From: Solenopsis invicta
Lineage: Eukaryota > Arthropoda > Insecta > Hymenoptera > Formicidae
Length of the DNA stretch: 64,000 nucleotides
NCBI RefSeq assembly: GCF_016802725.1
Contig: NC_052665.1
Span: forward strand, 19,350,501 to 19,414,500
Direction: 5' to 3'
Made by a program: the position numbers and the translations under genes. This document shows positions 14,701 through 27,726 of the stretch, piece by piece (within the stretch, counting starts at the first letter, position 1; each line of letters opens with the position of its first letter). Under the pieces are notes generated by a model. It had not been told where the DNA came from and ran no database searches. It saw nothing but the letters and a program-made list of their open reading frames with translations.

Positions 14701-16970
14701 ATATATCTATATATATCACGTCGTCGCATTTGCCCGTAATTCCACCGCTGCTGTTCCTTTGTATCTTCTTAGAAGCATGTTATTTGCATTTAAGTCCTTA
14801 TCTGATGGAGAGCAAACAAATTCCATTACTTGTCGTTAATGCAGTGCGAGAGGATTTCTTGAAAGCGACGAGTAATCTTTATCATCTTACCCAGGTCGCA
14901 GCTTTTTTTTGACTGCTAACAGATTACCCAGAGCTTTTATGAGAAATGTGAATAAGCGAGTCGTTATGAAATAAATACTCGTATTTATGGAGGACAAATT
15001 TAAACTGCATTTGATCACTAATTAATATTACTTGGTCGTAATTATACATATATAATTTTTAACAATCTGTATCATGTTCAATTTAAAAAGGAACAAGTTT
15101 TTCTTTTTATACACGTATTTTTTCACAACCTTTTTCAACGAGAAATATTAATATTGAACATGAAATACCGAATAACAAAAATTAGGACAAATATGGCGTA
15201 ACATTTTCTCTGAATTATTGCTGCGAAAAGTTATTCTTTTTGATTTATATTTTCAAAGATTGTCTACTTTAACAGTCTAATTCTGCTGTTTATAACGCAA
15301 GTAAATTTGTAATCTAACGCTATCAACAAATTTGTAAATATAAAATTGTAATAAAACAAAAAAACTCTCTTTTTAAAAATGTTATAAAATGAATAGTAAG
15401 ATTTTTAATATTTAAGTACGCGATGAAAATACAATCATGAAACAAAGCCTCATAAATTTCTAATAAAAATTACCAATCCTCTCCCAATGTTTTAGCCTTT
15501 GTGCAAAAACGATAAATGAAATGTATTTTCAATGCAAAATAATTCGAAGTGGCCGATCTACATGAATTTTCCGCCGTTTTATATTTCGTATAAAACGTAT
15601 TGGAAAACCGAAGGAGACAAGATAAAGAATCCGCCTATCTCGACGCTTTAAAACTAGTGCGCTCTTTGCATCGAGAGAGCGGACCAAGTTTCGAAACTTG
15701 ATGCGACGTGAGACGTTGAACAAACTTCTTTAAGGTTTTGCTCTTGCGTGCAACACGAATATATATAAAGATATCAGATTTCTGCATGAAGTATGCAGGG
15801 CAGTTTGCAATACACGAAACCGACGCACGCCTAGGTACGAAAAACGCGATGCGTGATGCACGTGAAATTCTTCTAATTCATATTCCCGTCGTGATTACGA
15901 AGTCGCGTCATGTGATATGCCAGCCGAGTAATCGGTAAATGTAAGACTTTACACGGCCTATGACCGCGAAGAATTACGGAACCGCATTCTCGATACGGAA
16001 CCGCAGTCCTTCTGTTTGGAATAGTCGCCACGCAATTTTACGTCTCGTTGCAAATGCAAAACGCGATAAAGCGTGTCGCACGAAAAATGATTAAACGTCT
16101 CTCTTAATGGAGCATTTATGTTATTAATTGTCTCATCACTTTTGAATCGAAAGCGATTGGCTACATATATTGAATTTGCCGCAAAACATTTTCGCTCCCA
16201 TAGATCTTTGCTCGCACGAAATTTAACTTTGATTGTTAAATAATTGCACGGTATTACACCGGAGAAGTCTAACACTGTGTAATAGTATAGCGGCAAAGTT
16301 ACAACAGCGAATCACGATAAGCACCGTGAACTTAATCATGTAAATTCAATACAGTGAATTCAAAACAGCAAGGAAGAGATGTTTTTCCGAAAATTGCTGA
16401 AGGATGAAGAATAAAAATGTTACATATGACTGACAATTACGTTTGGCAATTACAATGTCGCGTAATAAAACAAATTGGTATAATTTTCAATTTTTTTATG
16501 TTATTCTGCAAAATATGCATAAATATGTAAAATCCTGCGCGAACATTGTTACACAGTAATCAATAGTTTAAACATGAAGAAATTTATCTGTTAACTTGAA
16601 TTGATTTTAATCAAATGATTTTAATAAGCGTCAATTTTTATTGTATGATTGAAGTGGATGTCTTTATTAACAAATCAAATTATACCTTCGTAATTTTCTA
16701 ATAAATTTGATTTATGAAAAGTAAATGTTACGAATTTTATTTCCTTATGATCGATACTGATTGTCATCGGAAAGTATAAGGTCTCAGGGTGTTCATTACT
16801 TGAAAAACCTGAAAAATCAGGGATTTGAGTCCTCAGGGATTTTCCTGGAAATTTTATTCCTAGTTCTCAAAATTTTTGAATATGATATGATAAAATTACT
16901 AAATATTTAATTAAAAATTAAATTTTAAAATTTTGATGTGCCTGTCAAAATTAACTTTTAAAATATTGAT
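11763..16970. other. No supported gene
   Basis: Mostly AT-rich. Modestly GC-richer patches near 12.5-12.75, 13.9-14.3 and 15.5-16.3 kb contain open frames of 60-121 residues with no recognisable motif and no convincing splice partners. Confidence 0.5.
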
Positions 16971-17130
16971 TATTTTGAACGCACTTTTAATTTTTAAATC
17001 TTATGTTTGTGTGTTACAGTATCACTGCAGCTTCGTGTCTAAGTAATCCGCTTGTTGCGCATTAGGTCGGTGAGTTAAAAATCAATTTTTTTATTATATT
17101 GCTTTGTAAATATCCTGCGCAGGATCAAAG
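16971..17130 (+). repeat. Diverged direct repeat R, copy 1, with exon-like block
   Basis: This block is repeated in the same orientation at 19681-19876. Both copies contain TCTTATGTTTGTGTGTTACAG, then a 50-52 bp stretch, then GTCG|GTGAGT, and end with CCTGCGCAGGATCAAAG. The 17020-17069 stretch is therefore flanked by a consensus acceptor and donor on the plus strand, as an internal exon would be. It is too short and too diverged to show a protein, so a non-coding exon or a fragment of a repeat are both possible. Confidence 0.7.
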
Positions 17131-17137
17131 AAAAGGA

Positions 17138-17385
17138 CACTAAAAGAAAGAGTTTGGTAATAGCTACCAAATGTGGGTGAAATAAATTTAAATAATACAT
17201 TTGATTGATATAATAAAAAATAGTTTTATTTTTTTTAATTTTTTGTAAATATTACTAAATTAGATAATACTTGCTAAAGGTTTAGAAAAGTAAAATTATT
17301 TTTGATAATATTAATCAAATGTTTAATAGGTATTATTTCTCTTAACGTTTGGTAGTTACATATTATTAAACTCTTTTCTTCAGTG
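17138..17385. mobile_element. MITE family B, copy 1
   Basis: The ends are inverted: CACTAAAAG...TTTGGTAATAGCTACCAAATG on the left, and CGTTTGGTAGTTACATATTA...CTTCAGTG on the right. The core has the same AT-rich palindromic layout as the copies at 17463 and 17838. No coding capacity. Confidence 0.8.
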
Positions 17386-17462
17386 GACCTGAATATATTT
17401 TTGAAGGAGAAACCGAGTACACAATCGCGCGCGATTGGTCCCCGGGAGTGTCGTGTAAAATA

Positions 17463-17712
17463 CACTGAAAATAAAGCCTAGTAATAAGCACCAAATGTAT
17501 AGTATAATATAATAGTATCAATTAACTATTTCAATGTAACCAAAAGTAATTTTACTTTTTTAAATATTTAGTAAAGTTATACCAGATTTGGTAATACTTA
17601 TTAAACATTTAGGAAAATAAAATTATTATTATTTTTGAATATAATGACAAAAGATTTAATTGATATTATTTCACTATACATTTGGTAGTTATTACCAGAT
17701 TTGTTTTCAGTG
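17463..17712. mobile_element. MITE family B, copy 2
   Basis: This is the best-preserved copy. It starts CACTGAAAA and ends TTTTCAGTG, with ACCAAATGTATAGT near the left end mirrored by ACTATACATTTGGT near the right end. A TA dinucleotide flanks both sides (17461-17462 and 17713-17714). TA duplication and short inverted ends fit a Tc1/mariner-type non-autonomous element. Confidence 0.85.
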
Positions 17713-17837
17713 TATCATCGCGCGATCGTAATTGTATTTTCGCGAGTGAGTTAGTGCAATCCTGTTGATGATCGGAGAGGAAGAGGGTGAGGCCTGTAAG
17801 GCAATCTTCAGGTGAGTTCAAATATACAACATATACA

Positions 17838-18080
17838 CACTGAAAAAGAAGTCAGATAATAATTACCAAATGTATAGTGAAATAGTATCAATTAAATATT
17901 TTGTCAATATAATCAAAAATAATTTTATTTTTTTAAATGTTTTATAAGTATTATCAAATCTGGTATAAGTTTACTAAATATTTAGAAAAGAAAAATTATT
18001 TTTGGTTACAATGACTAAATATTTAATTGATAATATTTTACTGTACATTTGATAGTTATTGCTAGTTTTTTTTTTCATTG
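17838..18080. mobile_element. MITE family B, copy 3
   Basis: It starts CACTGAAAAAGAAG and shares ACCAAATGTATAGTGAAATA with copy 2; the right end is a decayed inverted version ending near TTTTTCATTG. It lies 125 bp after copy 2, so three related elements sit within about 950 bp. Confidence 0.8.
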
Positions 18081-19680
18081 CAGGGTTTATAAAAATATCT
18101 AATCTATTTAACCAATGTGTATTGTATGTTACAGATATTCCCCGAGGTGGACAGCGATGAGAAGAGGACAACGTCCATCGTCGCCGACTTATAACAAAAT
18201 AAATGAACCGTAGCCGGTTCGTCGCGTCGAGCGTTTTTTTCCGGGAGTGTCGTTTAAGTATTAGACTAATGAACTTTTTATAACTCTCATTTGATAGAAT
18301 CTTAATTCGAGGACCGGGAATCGCACCCCCGCTGCTTGGCAGTGGATATCTCTTCACTGGGGCGTTGCGCATGGTGGCCGCGCGCGGCGCACCGCGACGT
18401 TCCATGCCGAGTGCCCGTGCACGAGGTAATGCCGGGTCGCGTTATAGCATGTTTCCCCTGTGTGCATGTTGCGCAGCTGTCTGGTTGTGTGAGGTTTACA
18501 CGCTCTGTCTCCGACGATCGGTTCGGTCCTAAGCGGTAAGAGTTCGGATCGGTTGCCTTGGATTCGCACGTTTCTCTTGCTCTCGTCCACCTAAGGCTTT
18601 CTTAGATCCTTGATACCCTTTTTGGATTCTTTGGATCTGAGGTTCGAGCTAGTGAATCACGTTTAATCTGACTTGGTCAGAACTTGGCCTTGTAGGTTAA
18701 GCTTGTGACGAGAGGCTGGCACTCATTTCCTGATTCGTCTAAAATGCTAGACGTCGGCAATGAGTACCTTCTTCTCTCGTCCTGCCGGAGTGTCTTGTCG
18801 ACGCCGCTTGGATATAAGATCCAGTGGGACTGATCTCGATGATCCGTTGGCTGGGCTTATGAACGAGTCAATTTTAGACGTGATTTTTGTGAGACAAGAG
18901 GCTTCGGATTCAATGCCATTGATTTCGTTTTCTTCCGCGTGGGGCTTACCCTTTTTCGGGGGCGGGTACGCGTGCGTCCTACTCGCCGACTCGGGGTGCT
19001 GAATCTACGGGAATCCCTCTGAATGGGAACTCATATCATGGGTTTTATAAACCCGAAGTGCCGCAATGTCGCGCGAAAAACTTTATAGATAATTAGTCCA
19101 CGCGCGCAAATTTAATATATTATTCGCGAGTGTTTCGCGTGTGCACCGAGAGGAAGAAGACAACCTAAAGGACACTGAGAGGAGGAGGAGGCATCGGGCC
19201 TCAGCGGAGCAACCTTGGGGTAAATATAATTTTTTATTTATGTAAATTTAATAATCTTTGTCTTTTTTATTGGATCTTATCGAAATAAATTTATAAAAAA
19301 GCTACTTAAAGAAAAAAGAAAGAAAATTTGTATAAAATTTTATACACATCCAGAGAAAAGTTATGTCTAAATTGATAAAATTGTTTTTTAACATACTTTT
19401 TTTAAGTTGAAATGAAAATACCTTTGCAAAAAATAAAAATTTATTTGATTTGAAGAAATGACGTTATTAGCCTTTTTAAAAGTAAATAAATTATTTGTTC
19501 CAATTATTTGTTTAATTCAAACAAATAACTATTTAATTAAAAACTTTTATCAAGTCAACGAAAATTTTTTTAACCGTATAGCAGTGCACGAATTTCTTTG
19601 AGTCAAAGAGATATTTTTTAACTTAAAAGAATCTTTCTTTGGGTGTATAAGAATAAACTTATGAAATATTGCAATATAAT
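18081..19680. other. GC-richer block, no recognisable protein
   Basis: The block opens with an acceptor-like TATGTTACAG at about 18126-18135 and carries CCGGGAGTGTCGT near 18240, a motif also present near 17443. It has open frames of 60-140 residues on both strands (for example 18760-19002 plus and 17974-18405 minus) but no domain I recognise. The repeat context suggests remnants of a repeated non-coding transcript or an old LTR-type element. Neither can be shown from the sequence alone. Confidence 0.4.
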
Positions 19681-19876
19681 TATTTTGAGCGCAGTTTTCA
19701 TTTTTAAATCTTATGTTTGTGTGTTACAGTAATCATCGCAGCTTCGTGGCTGATCAACTCCGCTCGTTGCGCATCGGGTCGGTGAGTCAAAAATCAATTT
19801 TTTTTATTATATAATAAGATTTTCTTATTATATAATATTACATTGCTTTGCAAATGTGTCCTGCGCAGGATCAAAG
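19681..19876 (+). repeat. Diverged direct repeat R, copy 2, with exon-like block
   Basis: This is the partner of 16971-17130. The exon-like stretch is 19730-19781, between TGTGTTACAG and GGTGAGTC. It has an extra palindromic insertion (ATAATAAGA and its inverted partner) near 19810-19842 that copy 1 lacks. Confidence 0.7.
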
Positions 19877-20219
19877 TTATTTTAGTAGCATGAAATGTGA
19901 TGCTTATATAAATATATTATAGAACAATTATGTATTATCAAAATGTGAACGTATTTCTCAACTTTGAGAGCAAAATAATAAAGCGAAGGAGAACGCCGTT
20001 TTTCGCTCGATTTCTTGATGCATACTAAAATTTTTATGTGAATTTTTTAAATTTTTAGTTCACGCAAATTGTGCGCCGATTATTTGTCGGTTTTGAAACA
20101 CTGCTCTAAATTGAAGCTGGAATACGCAACATTACCGGTTAAATTGAGCAGCAATTTAATAATACTTTAATACTAACAAGCATCTTAAAACACAGAATTT
20201 ATTGTGAAAAATAACATTT

Positions 20220-20246
20220 TAGCCAGGATTCGATCCTGGGTCAGAT
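20220..20246. other. tRNA B-box-like short stem
   Basis: The stretch has a CCAGG/CCTGG stem around a seven-base loop. Read on the minus strand it contains GGATCGAATCC, one base from the pol III B-box consensus GGTTCGAATCC. No A box or full cloverleaf was found, so this is at most a tRNA or SINE remnant. Confidence 0.3.
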
Positions 20247-20294
20247 AAAATCAAGGAACCTTTAATTACATTGTGTGGCAAATTTAAACTTTTT

Positions 20295-20545
20295 CAGATC
20301 ACAGACAATAAAATTCTTATAGATTTTTTTTTTTTGAAAACGAATCCGCGAATGAAATTACTGAACTATGTCACGTATTTAAGAAAATTGAACTTAAAGT
20401 TTCCAAAAATGGTACGTTTGATACTTTTGAACTAAAATATTGTAGCTCAAAAATGTGACAGGAGAGTGCAATTTCATTAGCGGATTCGTTTTTGGTGGCA
20501 AAATCTATAAGAATTATTTTTTATCTGGATTGTGATCTAAAATTC
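20295..20545. mobile_element. Foldback element with about 80-bp arms
   Basis: The left arm (about 20296-20376) and right arm (about 20456-20545) are inverted copies. Landmarks in order are GATCACA, ATTCTTATAGATTTT, AACGAATCCGC, AATGAAATT and GTCAC on the left, each found reverse-complemented on the right. About 80 bp separates the arms. No coding capacity. Confidence 0.85.
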
Positions 20546-22984
20546 TTGTCAATGTTATTAATCTTAATTTTATTTACTATTACAATACAAGTAAAAATTG
20601 TATAAAAACAAAAGTTATTATTTTTGAACATTAATTCTACTTTAAACTATTATCTCTCCAACTACAAAACTCATTTCGCAATGGACATTGATGTTATAGG
20701 AAGAGTTATAGGAAGGCTTTATATTTTTAGCTAATGCTGGTAAATTACAGTAAGGGGTTGCTTAATATTGTACGTTCTTGATCAATGAGAACGTTCAGTT
20801 GTTGACTATTCAAATGATACTCGACATATTCTTTTTGTAATGCATAATTGTATAATATCTTGTAGGTAGGTAAATGGAAGTATGCGATATATAAATAATA
20901 TGTCTATCCAATCACACACACAGAAGACATTTGCTTTATTCTCATACGATGTCTGCTGGTTATACCACTTCTTATTCCGGTTAGAAAATTATCCCTTTTT
21001 AGAGCAAGCACGTCACTTTTTGCCCCGGTTAGAAAATCATCTTTTTTCAGGAACCAACGAATCTTATCTATTGCAGGAAACTCAAATATGTAATTTTGTC
21101 GAATATCATCTCTTTTGCATTCTCATTCTTCTTCAGTTCTTGTTTTCCACGAATTGTTAAAGCAGTTCTCGAAAGCTGAGTCTGCGTTACTGATAGTGAC
21201 TTTGTAGTCAGAGAACATTGTATTCATTATAACAATATCCAAAATTTTTGTTTCGTCACTTTGGTGATAGCAATTGGTGCTAAACAATTAACAAACAGAT
21301 GTATATACACAACAAACAAATTGTATATAACATATGTGATACATAAACACACGAAATCTGTTTACTCGAATTAAAAGTGGATTGTGATACAGAAATTAAC
21401 TGGCACGTTAATCTTTTCTTTCATATATTTCCAAATAGACGAGTGAAATTAAGGTATTCGTAAATATTGACAGCACATGTTAACTAGTAACGTTTATCGA
21501 TTATTCGACGTGTACCATTGAGGTTATTGCACGCGACTCCCGAGTCACATATAGACCGGTCTCCGTTTACAAAACTAAAATCTACAGACTTTAATCTCGA
21601 ACTTTTGCGTGTTAAAGCGATCATTAGTCGATATAAGTAAGTTATTAAACGATCCCTTGAGAAATAAAGTGTTATCTCATGCAAGATAATTTAAAAGAAC
21701 TACGTGAAATAATAATTGTTCTTTCAGATAAAAATAATCTCATGTTTCTGTGGTTATTATAGTAATTTATCGTGCTTTTTTTGTAATAATTACATTTTAT
21801 TTTTTTTACAAAGAAAAACGCGAATTATTCTTTGAATTCTTAGAACTTTAATTATCGGATTTAAGTTACCAGAGAATTTAAAAATAGTTTGTTAATATAT
21901 TTATTCTTTTGAGAAACAAAGGAAAAGAGAGAGGCATGAACGAAGTATGAACGATTCATGAATTATTAAATAGTAATTACTAAAAAAGAAATAAAAATAA
22001 ATACTGCGCGATTAATATGATATCAAGAGCATTTATATAATGATTCTAAGTTATGGAAATTTTAAACTAGACTGCGCGAATGGTCTGAGACGTCGAAGTA
22101 AAGCACGAGTCGGTTACAATCGTCCGCGGAATAAATCTTCGTTATGCGGAGAAGTCTTTTGAAGCAAGCTTATCTCTACCTTAAGTCCATTTTGCCTTTC
22201 TCTCGCATACTTTTCACATCCGTGGATACAGGGAAATTTTAGAAGTCCCGGAAAGTTTTCAAGCTACGGAGTGTCATGAACAGTAAAGTGCTCGAATAAA
22301 GGGAAATGCAATACGTGAAGAGTTTGCTCCGCCCGAGTTTCTTGCATAAATCTAAATGTGCATAAATATGTAAAATGTTGAAATATCTACGCGTCCTTTA
22401 ATCTATCAACTGGTTAAGAAACGAAAAATGTAGGTAAACAAAGTTTGAAAGTACTTAATTTCAATAGAGAAGAGCAATGCATATACTTTCTTCTTTTAAT
22501 AAGAGCAAGTAATATTTTTAGGAATATTCTTCATAAAAGAAGCTTGACTTCTCGTATCTTCTTTTGTTCTCTCAATCGTAATTACATTCTAAATTAATCA
22601 TTTTGATTAATGTAAGTTTGTAAATATCTTCTATAACTTAACACATAATATTGTTACGTTGTTTCTTGGAAAGAAAAATGCACGCTTCGAGATCAAAATA
22701 ATTACAATCCCGATGCATTATAAACCCGAGATAAGCCGCGTTGATAAGGTAAAAAACCGATCGATGATATAATATTATATAACTAAAGAGATCTGAATAA
22801 AAAAAATAACATTGTTAAAATAAAAAAACCATCATTAATGTGTTATATACGAAATTAACCTTCTAACTGTGTTTATGTCATATATACGTATTCAGAGTCA
22901 AAGTAGACCTAACATTAAAAATTTATTAAATCACATACATATTTTACTAGATTCTTTTATTTATTAAATGATTAAAATTAATTT

Positions 22985-23076
22985 ATAAGTATGTATATTA
23001 ATATTTATTAATATTAAGTATTAATATTAATATTTATTAATATTAAGTATTAATATTAATATTTATAAATATTAAT
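22985..23076. repeat. AT-only tandem palindromic repeat
   Basis: Units built from TATTAATATTAA and TATTTATTAATATTAAG repeat about three times and are self-complementary, so the tract can fold or extrude on either strand. Confidence 0.8.
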
Positions 23077-24497
23077 TAAATATGAGCACTTGTCACATTT
23101 TATAATCAAGTACACTTTGTACATACATAACGATTACACGTTTTATTAATACAATTCTTTTATCAATTTTTTTGTATAGATAATAACTATTGATGCTATT
23201 GATGATTGCAACTATACTTCATTTTGTTTGTATAGTATCGTATCCTTTGCTGCTTTTGCTCTTAGTATATAATAACGTCTCTGTTTGATGTAAGGCTTTA
23301 CTAATAATATTCCAAGATTTTCAATAAACAATCGTCTTTTATTCTTTTATTTTGCTTCCAAATAGGATCAATTTCCATAAACAAACAGTACGCTAATAAT
23401 ATAGCATATTATAACATGACTGCTGGCCATTTCTCTTGGATCCTTTTTTACATATATAATAGCAGTAACTCTGTTTAATGCATCAATAATACTTGTATGA
23501 AATTATAATCTAAATTAATTTCCGGTTTTTTATTATCGCGATTGCTAATTTATTTATCATTATGAAATGTGCTCTTTAATGCAACACATTTACAATTGCA
23601 TTTTGTTACATAAAATCAAATGAAATATATACATATATATTTTTTTTATATAAACCATCCAGTTTGTAATAATAATAATAATGATAATAATAACAAAAAT
23701 ATTAATAAGATAATTATAATAATCAATTAAAAGCGTTATTATCGTTCAAATATAGTTTTTTTTTCAACACATATGTATATAATTATATAATTATGTCTTT
23801 TATTAATGCTCTTTTCTTTATCTTATTTTTTATAGGATTTAAAGGATTCTATCATCTTTTTGGCTTAAAGTAATTGGCAGAAACTTTTAGACATGTACAT
23901 TCATTATATTTTACTTTTATATACGTATATGCGCGTACGAAAGTAAAATATTCTAAAAAGTTATGAAAGGCGTTACCAACCAGATTTATAATAGTTACCT
24001 ACAACTTGCTGCAAGAGTTTATCTGCGGTAATTTTTTAAGTGCACTTTAGCCTCTTAGATACTCTTGCGTCTTAAAATACTATATTACTCATAAACATGA
24101 GAAGTTGTTGAATGTCGAGATGAGTTTAAAGGTTCATTTCTTGCGCTTTTGTAATAATTATGGAAATAGAACTGCGAATATTATTTTTAGACGAAAGATA
24201 AATACTTTATTGAAGTAGAAAAACTATTTCGGATTTAGGTTGCAAGACATATCTCATAAAATTATAATTTTTCAATATTTATAGATTTATGATTACGCGC
24301 ATTTTATAATTTATCTAATTACATAAAATTTTATATAAAATTCTATATCAAATTGTTTTCAAAATTGCATTAAGGATAAAAAAAATTATTGTATTTAAAT
24401 ATAAAACGCAACGAAATTAAGAGTTAAAATCTTTTCAAACGTAAATCTTTCCAAGGATTTATATTTTCTTAAAACGAAGAACACTCTTAAATAAATA

Positions 24498-24553
24498 CTA
24501 GAAAATTTAAAACAAAAGTGCGTGTACGCACTTCAGTTTCAAGTTTTCTAGTA
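24498..24553. other. Interrupted hairpin
   Basis: ACTAGAAAA pairs with TTTTCTAGT at the outside, and AAGTGCGTGTACGCACTT forms a near-perfect palindrome in the middle. The function is unknown; it may be a small foldback element. Confidence 0.5.
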
Positions 24554-27500
24554 TATACTTAGGGGGTGTCACAACGATGCGTTGCGGGCTCGCGTCCTAA
24601 TGTAGCGTCACGTTACTTAAAGCTTCTTAAACCTTGCGTTTTACAGTTAATATTGTTGTGAGAATGCGGAGATCGTGTTCAATGAGTTTCGGTCACCCGA
24701 AACCAGTGACGAAACAGAGGATAATGTTTCAACGTGATACTTGTGTTTTGCAAGTACCGGTAATTGCTTGGTAAACTATGTTACACAAAGTCTGCCTAAT
24801 ATAAGTACCCATATTATAGCAACGTTCTTCATAAATGAAAAAAAAGAAGTAAAAATATTAAAAATTACTTGTTACCACACATACACGAAAAACTCGAAAT
24901 ATATATGACGATTATAACATTTATTCAAAATTTTTATATTAGCCGATTCATAATTTAATTTTATTTTGAGACCGTCGTGAGTAATGTTTTAAAATTCTAA
25001 TACGACTCGGTGATTAGTTGACATCTTGAGACAACATTTGAGACGATCTTAAATATGTATAAGATTCGACTGCAAATAACCGGCTCTTGTGTTTTATTTA
25101 TTTATTTATTTATTTTTTTATTTTAATTACAATATATCTGAATTTTGTATTTACAGTACAAAATTTTACTACAGGTTTTAATCATACCGTCAAACAATAT
25201 TTCGGCGATATTTCGACACGATAACAAGTCGGTTGATGCGTGGCTTTATTTGGTATTTGTTTTCGTGCTATGCACAGTTGCACAGCGAGCCGCTGTGTAC
25301 TCAAACTCACTGTGCTATCATTCGCACGGTCGACAACTGCTATTATTCGGTAACACTCGAGCGAACAAGTAGAGTTGTGCTTCATGTTGTACCATTCCGT
25401 GAAATGTGATCATTTTCACCAGCAATTATAGTGATTGTCAAGCAGTGTGATCAATACTTTACAATTAATATTTTGTTGCGCTGATTATTTATCGATGCAA
25501 CTATATAATAGAGTCCAAAAAATTTTGCGATTTAAGGATATAAAAATGATAAAATAAAACAATTTTTATGTTTTAATATAATTTACTCTTTATTTCAATA
25601 TATTTTTCAGAATAATAAGCTAATTTTTCTATACTACTAAAAAAATATTCTGAACTTCTAATAATTTAACGTTGCAGATCGCCAGCCTTGCAATTTTGGC
25701 TCGGCCCCTAGTAATTATATTTTATTTTTAAAATTGAAGTCCAATTTGTATGGAAAAACAATTTACCAGTGATGAAAAAGTGATCTACGGTGTTAAACTA
25801 TTTCAAAGATAAAAATTCTAAATATTATTTTGGTGATATAGAAAAATTAATTTATTGTTCTGAAAAATGTATTGAAATAAAATGTAAATATATTATATTG
25901 AAATATAAAAATGATTGTTTCATTTTATCATTGAGCCGAAAACTTTGGAATTTTGTTACATATGTCGCGCAATTTATCGATTTGAAATAAGAAATGACGC
26001 AATAGGGAATGAAAATTATAAATTATTATATTTTTCCTATCAATAATTCTTTCTTCAACAATATTTAGAATCTTTGAATTTTTTATCATCATCAATATAA
26101 ATATAATTTGTCTTGTCTATCATTTTTTGTACTGAAAACACAAAGTAATACGGAGAATCAATTGCTGTAACGAGTGATATAAATGACGGAAAATATTTAT
26201 AATTTTTTATTAATACTAATCACAGATACGCGTTTTGCATGCGTCTAGCTTTTTATTTTTCACTTTCCAATAAAAATTGCAATGACTACCTTCTACACGA
26301 ATTATCATTTGCTAACTCTGCATGTCGTTTATAAAATAAGCAGCGAAAAAACTAATCAGCATTGTGAAAAAGTGACAGCAATACATTTCGAGAGATGCGA
26401 GTATTATACTTTTTTTTTATTTTTTTAGAAAAGAGGAAAATTCATATATTTCGCAAGATTTATGCGTTTTTTTAAATGTACTGCTTCACTGCTTGTAATA
26501 TTTGAACTTTATTTGTTTATTTTTAAACGGTTTTGTTGCTTTATTTATTAAAATGCGATTGCAGAAGTATACCAAATACGATTAGTCTTTTTAATAATTA
26601 ATGTTCCGATTGTAACTCGTAAATAGATCAAGGAAATAGGTATTGAACGAAGCAGTTTTTAGCGTGATTTATTCATATGTAGTAGAGATTGGAACGATAG
26701 CGAACATAATGATAAATCATCGTTTCACTATTTACAGGCAACATGTATTTATAAAATTTGCATTTTCAATTGCAATTGTTTTCAACATGAGTATAAATCA
26801 TTCGGAATAACTTTACATGAATCGGCAAATTAAATTTACGAAACAAAATTTGAGATATTTGATGGTTAATTTAGCAAAGTTAGAAATTTTAGATAAAAAT
26901 GTTCTATTTTATCATTTATCACTAAAATTTTATTTTACAATGCATTAAACATTTTGAAACGACAATCCGACATGCAGTTCTTGGCCACTATTTACGCAAC
27001 GGATGACGTGGACAGTTGCATACAAATTGTAACGCTACTATTTGTATGCTAACACTGGGCAATGTATTGTAGTTGAAACTCGGAACCATTCCGCGTATCA
27101 TTGTCTTCTCTTCTCAAATGCGATGCTAAACGTTATTGTACAATTATTACAGTGTTTAATTTGCTTACACGGTCAATGATTCATAAGTTCGAAACAGCAA
27201 AGATTTTTTGAGATAAATGAAAAAGTTTGCACAATGTAACACATGAAGCATCGATTTAATAATCCAAGTTATGGCGAACCATATACATCAAGGTATTTTA
27301 TTGTAAATTTTAACTTTGAAAGTATCGCACAACAGTTATATTTTTACAATAACATGTTGTCAGGTATATCCTTTTCTGATTTTAAATTCACAATGAAACT
27401 TGAGGTGGGGGAGAGGGAATATTTAATATGTATTTTTGCAAACCATAACTAGAAACTCTCCAAGTTTTATTAAAATCAGAAAAGGACACCCGCCACCCTT

Positions 27501-27726
27501 TTCTTGTCAGTCGTCTTTTGATTAATTTTGAATTGATATGCACACAATGTTCTCATGAATGTTGTATTAGTACATCGATGTCTGTAAATTTAAAAGGAGA
27601 AGAAAAAATAAATAATTCCGTTGTATATAATTGCTGAATTATTGTATTGTAATTTTATCGTGACGGTTGTAAGAAAATTATATTAGTTACAGTATATTTA
27701 CATCGGAAAGAACGATTCATGTAAAG

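Larger units (their letters stand above)
20546..27726. other. No supported gene
   Basis: This is a long AT-rich stretch with chance frames of 60-92 residues and no recognisable protein. Small structures include two copies of CCGGTTAGAAAAT near 20979 and 21023 and a hairpin at 24498-24553. It may be a large intron or intergenic space. Confidence 0.5.

Noticed and set aside
18760..19002. Plus-strand 80-residue frame as a retroelement fragment
   Set aside because: No gag, protease or reverse-transcriptase motif is visible, and flanking LTR ends could not be defined.
16971..19876. Direct repeats as the LTRs of a retrotransposon
   Set aside because: The copies are short (160-196 bp), lack TG...CA ends and a primer-binding site, and the interior has no polymerase.
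20220..20246. A tRNA gene
   Set aside because: Only a T-arm-like stem is present; no acceptor stem, anticodon arm or A box was found.
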